From: JBBIVP01 sp037439705 [NCBI: bacterium]
GTDB taxonomy: Bacteria; JBBIVP01
Assembly (NCBI GenBank): GCA_037439705.1
Contig: JBBIVP010000107.1
Coordinates: 1 to 7,632 of the forward strand
Direction: 5' to 3'
Length of the DNA stretch: 7,632 nt
The first letter of the stretch is position 1. The number at the start of each line of letters is the position of its first letter. The position numbers and the translations under genes were made by a program. Below are positions 5,559-7,632 of the stretch, one piece after another. Below the pieces are notes generated by a model. It was not told the origin of the DNA and did no database searches. It saw nothing but the letters and a program-made list of their open reading frames with translations.

Positions 5559-6632
5559 CTACTTATTCTCCTCCTTCTTTTTTAATATACCTTTAGCCAT
5601 TGAAGCAAGAGAAGAAGGAACATTTTTGTCCTTTGATATTGCCTTTATATCTCTCTCTGAGAGGGTATGCAAAAGCTTTGAAGATATGTATAAAGGGGTT
5701 TTTGGATTTTGAACAAGAGAAAGCCTGATTTTATAATTTCTCAACCAGATCCTGGTATTGCCTATCTCGGCAAGGATGTCTTCATGAATACTTCTTGAAC
5801 GAACGAGCTCTTCAACATCTCCCTCTCTTGTTTTTGGACTTTTTAAGGCTGTTATTGCAATGAGTTTGTTTGAGTCTCTCATCAACATCTTGCGGACCTC
5901 TGAATTCCCCACTATAGCAAGTTTTATTTTCTTGGAAGCAGTGGAAGTGGAAATAATTTTTGCCATTTTCTCCCTTTTTTCCTCTGATGTTTCCTCTTCC
6001 TCCATAAGGAATTCCTTCGGAATTGGAATTTCCTCAAGGCTTTCGCCCTGAAGGAGTTCAATAACATCCTTTGGGAGAGAGACTTTTTTAAGGAGTTCTT
6101 TTTCTTCTTCTGATGGGACATATTTCTCAACTGCCTCTTCCTTCTTTTCAGAAATTCCAACAAGTTCCCTTATGTATTCCCTTGTTGGGAGGTCAAGGTT
6201 TGGATTTTTAATAAGCTCCCCTGCCACATCTGGATACCTTTGAAGGAGTGTGGTATTTGCGGAAAGTGACTTTAAAACCTCTTGGTCATTATCCTTAGCA
6301 ATCTCTCTTAATATGTCCGGAGGGGTATTTGGATTCTTTATGAGATTTCTCTTTACAAAACTTGATTTTATGTGGATGTATATTTCTCTCAAAACCTTTT
6401 CAGAAGATATCTTCAAAAGGGCATCCGTCCATACCTCTAATGGAATTTTTGAGATGGTTCTTTCTGCATTCCTTCTTATTTCTTCATTTTCATCGTGTAA
6501 TAGATAAATAAGAATGGGAACCAACTCATGAGGAGGAATGGAAATTAGACCACGGGATATAAAATTTTTTTCTTTTTCTTCCTTTATGTATGCTCTGAGC
6601 TCGTCTGGAAGTTCGTCAACTTTGAATATCAA
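5559..6632 (-). CDS. LRV/HEAT-like helical-repeat protein, unknown function
   Basis: A soluble 357-residue protein with no signal peptide or membrane segment. Residues 28-75 resemble a HEAT repeat (HELVPILIYLLHDENEEIRR). Residues 93-157 hold short repeats typical of leucine-rich-variant proteins (NLIKNPNTPPDILREIAKD, then a similar unit ending ELIKNPNLDLPTREYI). Residues 160-225 are a Glu/Lys-rich linker. Residues 233-350 form a second repeat block (KLAIVGNSEVRKMLMRDSN ... LVQNPKTPLYISSKLL ... AISKDKNVPSSLASMAKGIL). I recall similar KNPKTP/KNVP proteins from Deltaproteobacteria-like genomes but know of no assigned function. Such solenoids usually bind proteins. Sitting between a membrane SPOR-like protein and an MglA GTPase, a scaffold or effector role is a reasonable inference. 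The start is a TTG at 6632, 1 base after the upstream stop, without a clear Shine-Dalgarno. It is the only start codon between an in-frame stop (6654-6656) and the conserved N-terminus. Confidence 0.75.
   Translation of the reverse strand: MIFKVDELPDELRAYIKEEKEKNFISRGLISIPPHELVPILIYLLHDENEEIRRNAERTISKIPLEVWTDALLKISSEKVLREIYIHIKSSFVKRNLIKNPNTPPDILREIAKDNDQEVLKSLSANTTLLQRYPDVAGELIKNPNLDLPTREYIRELVGISEKKEEAVEKYVPSEEEKELLKKVSLPKDVIELLQGESLEEIPIPKEFLMEEEETSEEKREKMAKIISTSTASKKIKLAIVGNSEVRKMLMRDSNKLIAITALKSPKTREGDVEELVRSRSIHEDILAEIGNTRIWLRNYKIRLSLVQNPKTPLYISSKLLHTLSERDIKAISKDKNVPSSLASMAKGILKKKEENK
5568..5576 (-). promoter_or_regulatory. Shine-Dalgarno of the MglA-type GTPase gene
   Basis: AAGGAGGAG on the - strand precedes the ATG at 5558 by about 9-11 bases and is embedded in the last codons of the helical-repeat gene. 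Together with the TAG-ATG junction it supports the 5558 start and translational coupling. Confidence 0.7.
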
Positions 6633-6633
6633 T

Positions 6634-7632
6634 TTATTCTGTTTTTTGAGAGCTTATTCTAAATTTTTTAAGGGCACTCCTTAAAACAGCTTCCTTATCG
6701 CCTTCCACAGGAAGGGTCACAATAGTCCACGAAACATCTTTTGAAATATTAACCCTCAATCTTGCCGGGAGTCCGGCATTTGAAAGCATCGTCCTTAACT
6801 CATTAGCTTTAATTATTGTATCGTAACTTCCGCAGGAAAGCTGGACGCCTTTTTTACTGCATTTAGCACCGAGTATGTCAAGTTTTAACTTCACAGCCTC
6901 CTCTTCTGCCGGAGTAAATGTTGCATCAAGATAAATTTCATACAATTCTTTTGAGGTTTCCTTCTTGTCCTCGGATTTCAAACCAACTCCATTTCTTGCA
7001 AGAACATCCCTCACCGTTTTCAAATCCCTTTCACTTTTTATATTGGAGATTGTGATTATAAATTTCGGAGAAGGTGGAGGTGCTGAAACAACCTGTGGAG
7101 GTTGCTCCTGAGATGGCGGCGGAGTAGAAACCTCTTTTGGTTTTTCTTCTGCTTGAGAAGGTGTAGTAGGCTCTTTCGCCACTTCTACTTTCTTCTCTTC
7201 GGGCACAGGTGGAACTGTGATTTTAGCAGAAGACTTTTCTGAAGAAGTTTGAGACAGGTTCTTTAGAGGTCCTGCAACCCATAATATTCCTGCAAGAAGA
7301 AGGACAAAGAATCCGCCTGCGAAGAAACCCATTATAAAAGGAAGAATTGGTGATGTCTTCTGGACGACTATTTCTTTAACAGGTTGAGGAGGGGGTTCTA
7401 TAACTTTTGGAGGAGGTGCTGGTTTCTGGGGTTCTACCTTACCTTCTTGTTTGGGAGGAGGTGGAGGTGATGGTTTTTTAGGGGGAGGAGTGGGAGGTTT
7501 CATTTCTTCCTCTGCTGGTGGATGAATAAGAAAGTCTGAAAGTTCCTCGTGAACCTCTTTTACCTTCGGTTTTTCAACCTCTTTTTTCTCCACGATTTTT
7601 GGTGGTGGGGTAACATATTCTTCAAGAAGCTC
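6634..7632 (-). CDS. Membrane-anchored proline-rich protein with SPOR-like domain (5' end outside window)
   Basis: The frame is open to the window edge: 13 codons (ELLEEYVTPPPKI) precede the GTG at 7593, so that GTG is probably an internal Val and the gene is truncated at its 5' end. Of 332 visible residues, about 1-95 are a charged, polyproline-rich region. One membrane helix follows (about 97-120, PFIMGFFAGGFFVLLLAGIL), then a Pro/Glu/Lys-rich linker (about 125-190). The C-terminal domain is about 190-325. Its second half (QLSCGSYDTIIKANELRTML, then a W...IVTLPV strand and a final helix) follows the SPOR pattern G-x-Y/F-x(n)-A-x(2)-L. The preceding 70 residues look like a diverged second copy. 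SPOR domains bind denuded peptidoglycan, and the layout resembles FtsN/DamX: cytoplasmic tail, one helix, periplasmic linker, SPOR. Two cysteines (about 258 and 267) could form a disulfide. The stop is 1 base before the next gene, so it is cotranscribed with the GTPase and dapAB. Confidence 0.75.
   Translation of the reverse strand, partial: ELLEEYVTPPPKIVEKKEVEKPKVKEVHEELSDFLIHPPAEEEMKPPTPPPKKPSPPPPPKQEGKVEPQKPAPPPKVIEPPPQPVKEIVVQKTSPILPFIMGFFAGGFFVLLLAGILWVAGPLKNLSQTSSEKSSAKITVPPVPEEKKVEVAKEPTTPSQAEEKPKEVSTPPPSQEQPPQVVSAPPPSPKFIITISNIKSERDLKTVRDVLARNGVGLKSEDKKETSKELYEIYLDATFTPAEEEAVKLKLDILGAKCSKKGVQLSCGSYDTIIKANELRTMLSNAGLPARLRVNISKDVSWTIVTLPVEGDKEAVLRSALKKFRISSQKTE

Noticed and set aside
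7591-7593. GTG at 7593 as the start of the SPOR-like protein
   Set aside because: The frame is open upstream to the window edge with compatible Pro/Glu/Lys-rich sequence, and no ribosome site precedes the GTG.

Overview
This AT-rich window carries two gene blocks that face each other. Its proteins are rich in Lys, Glu and Ile. A bitopic SPOR-type protein and an MglA-type GTPase point to a diderm (Gram-negative-type) bacterium. MglA proteins are known from Myxococcota/Deltaproteobacteria, Thermus, Acidobacteriota and several uncultured lineages. The low GC and Lys/Glu-rich proteins would fit an uncultured, possibly thermophilic, lineage, but I cannot name the taxon.

Left block, + strand: the last 26 codons of an unidentified gene end at 83. 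A 278-base gap follows, with two small inverted repeats and a good sigma70-type promoter (326-353). Next is a tight three-gene run: a small CxxCxxCC (YkgJ-type) cysteine-cluster protein, a KtrB/TrkH-type K+ transporter subunit, and the bifunctional riboflavin kinase/FAD synthetase RibF. The gaps are 5 bases and then an ATGA overlap. At the ribF stop codon sits a perfect-consensus promoter (TTGACA, 17 bases, TATAAT) with an operator-like dyad over its -35 box. It would start transcription at or next to the ATG of an unrecognised 49-residue, Lys-rich, two-cysteine protein (2924-3073).

Right block, - strand, read from the right edge leftwards: a membrane-anchored, proline-rich SPOR-like protein (its 5' end lies outside the window), an LRV/HEAT-like helical-repeat protein, an MglA-type polarity GTPase with an unusual C-terminal extension, then dapA and dapB. 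Gene gaps are 1, 0, 2 and -4 bases, so this is almost certainly one operon. It joins a cell-polarity/envelope module to the first two committed steps of the diaminopimelate/lysine pathway, which supplies the peptidoglycan cross-linking residue. The DapA has active-site residues numbered as in E. coli but lacks two lysine-binding residues of the feedback site, so it is predicted to be insensitive to lysine.

The two blocks converge with only 15 bases between the small ORF and dapB and no visible terminator. The most interesting items are the SPOR-repeat-MglA-dapAB operon, the small two-cysteine protein with its strong apparently leaderless promoter, and the MglA C-terminal extension.
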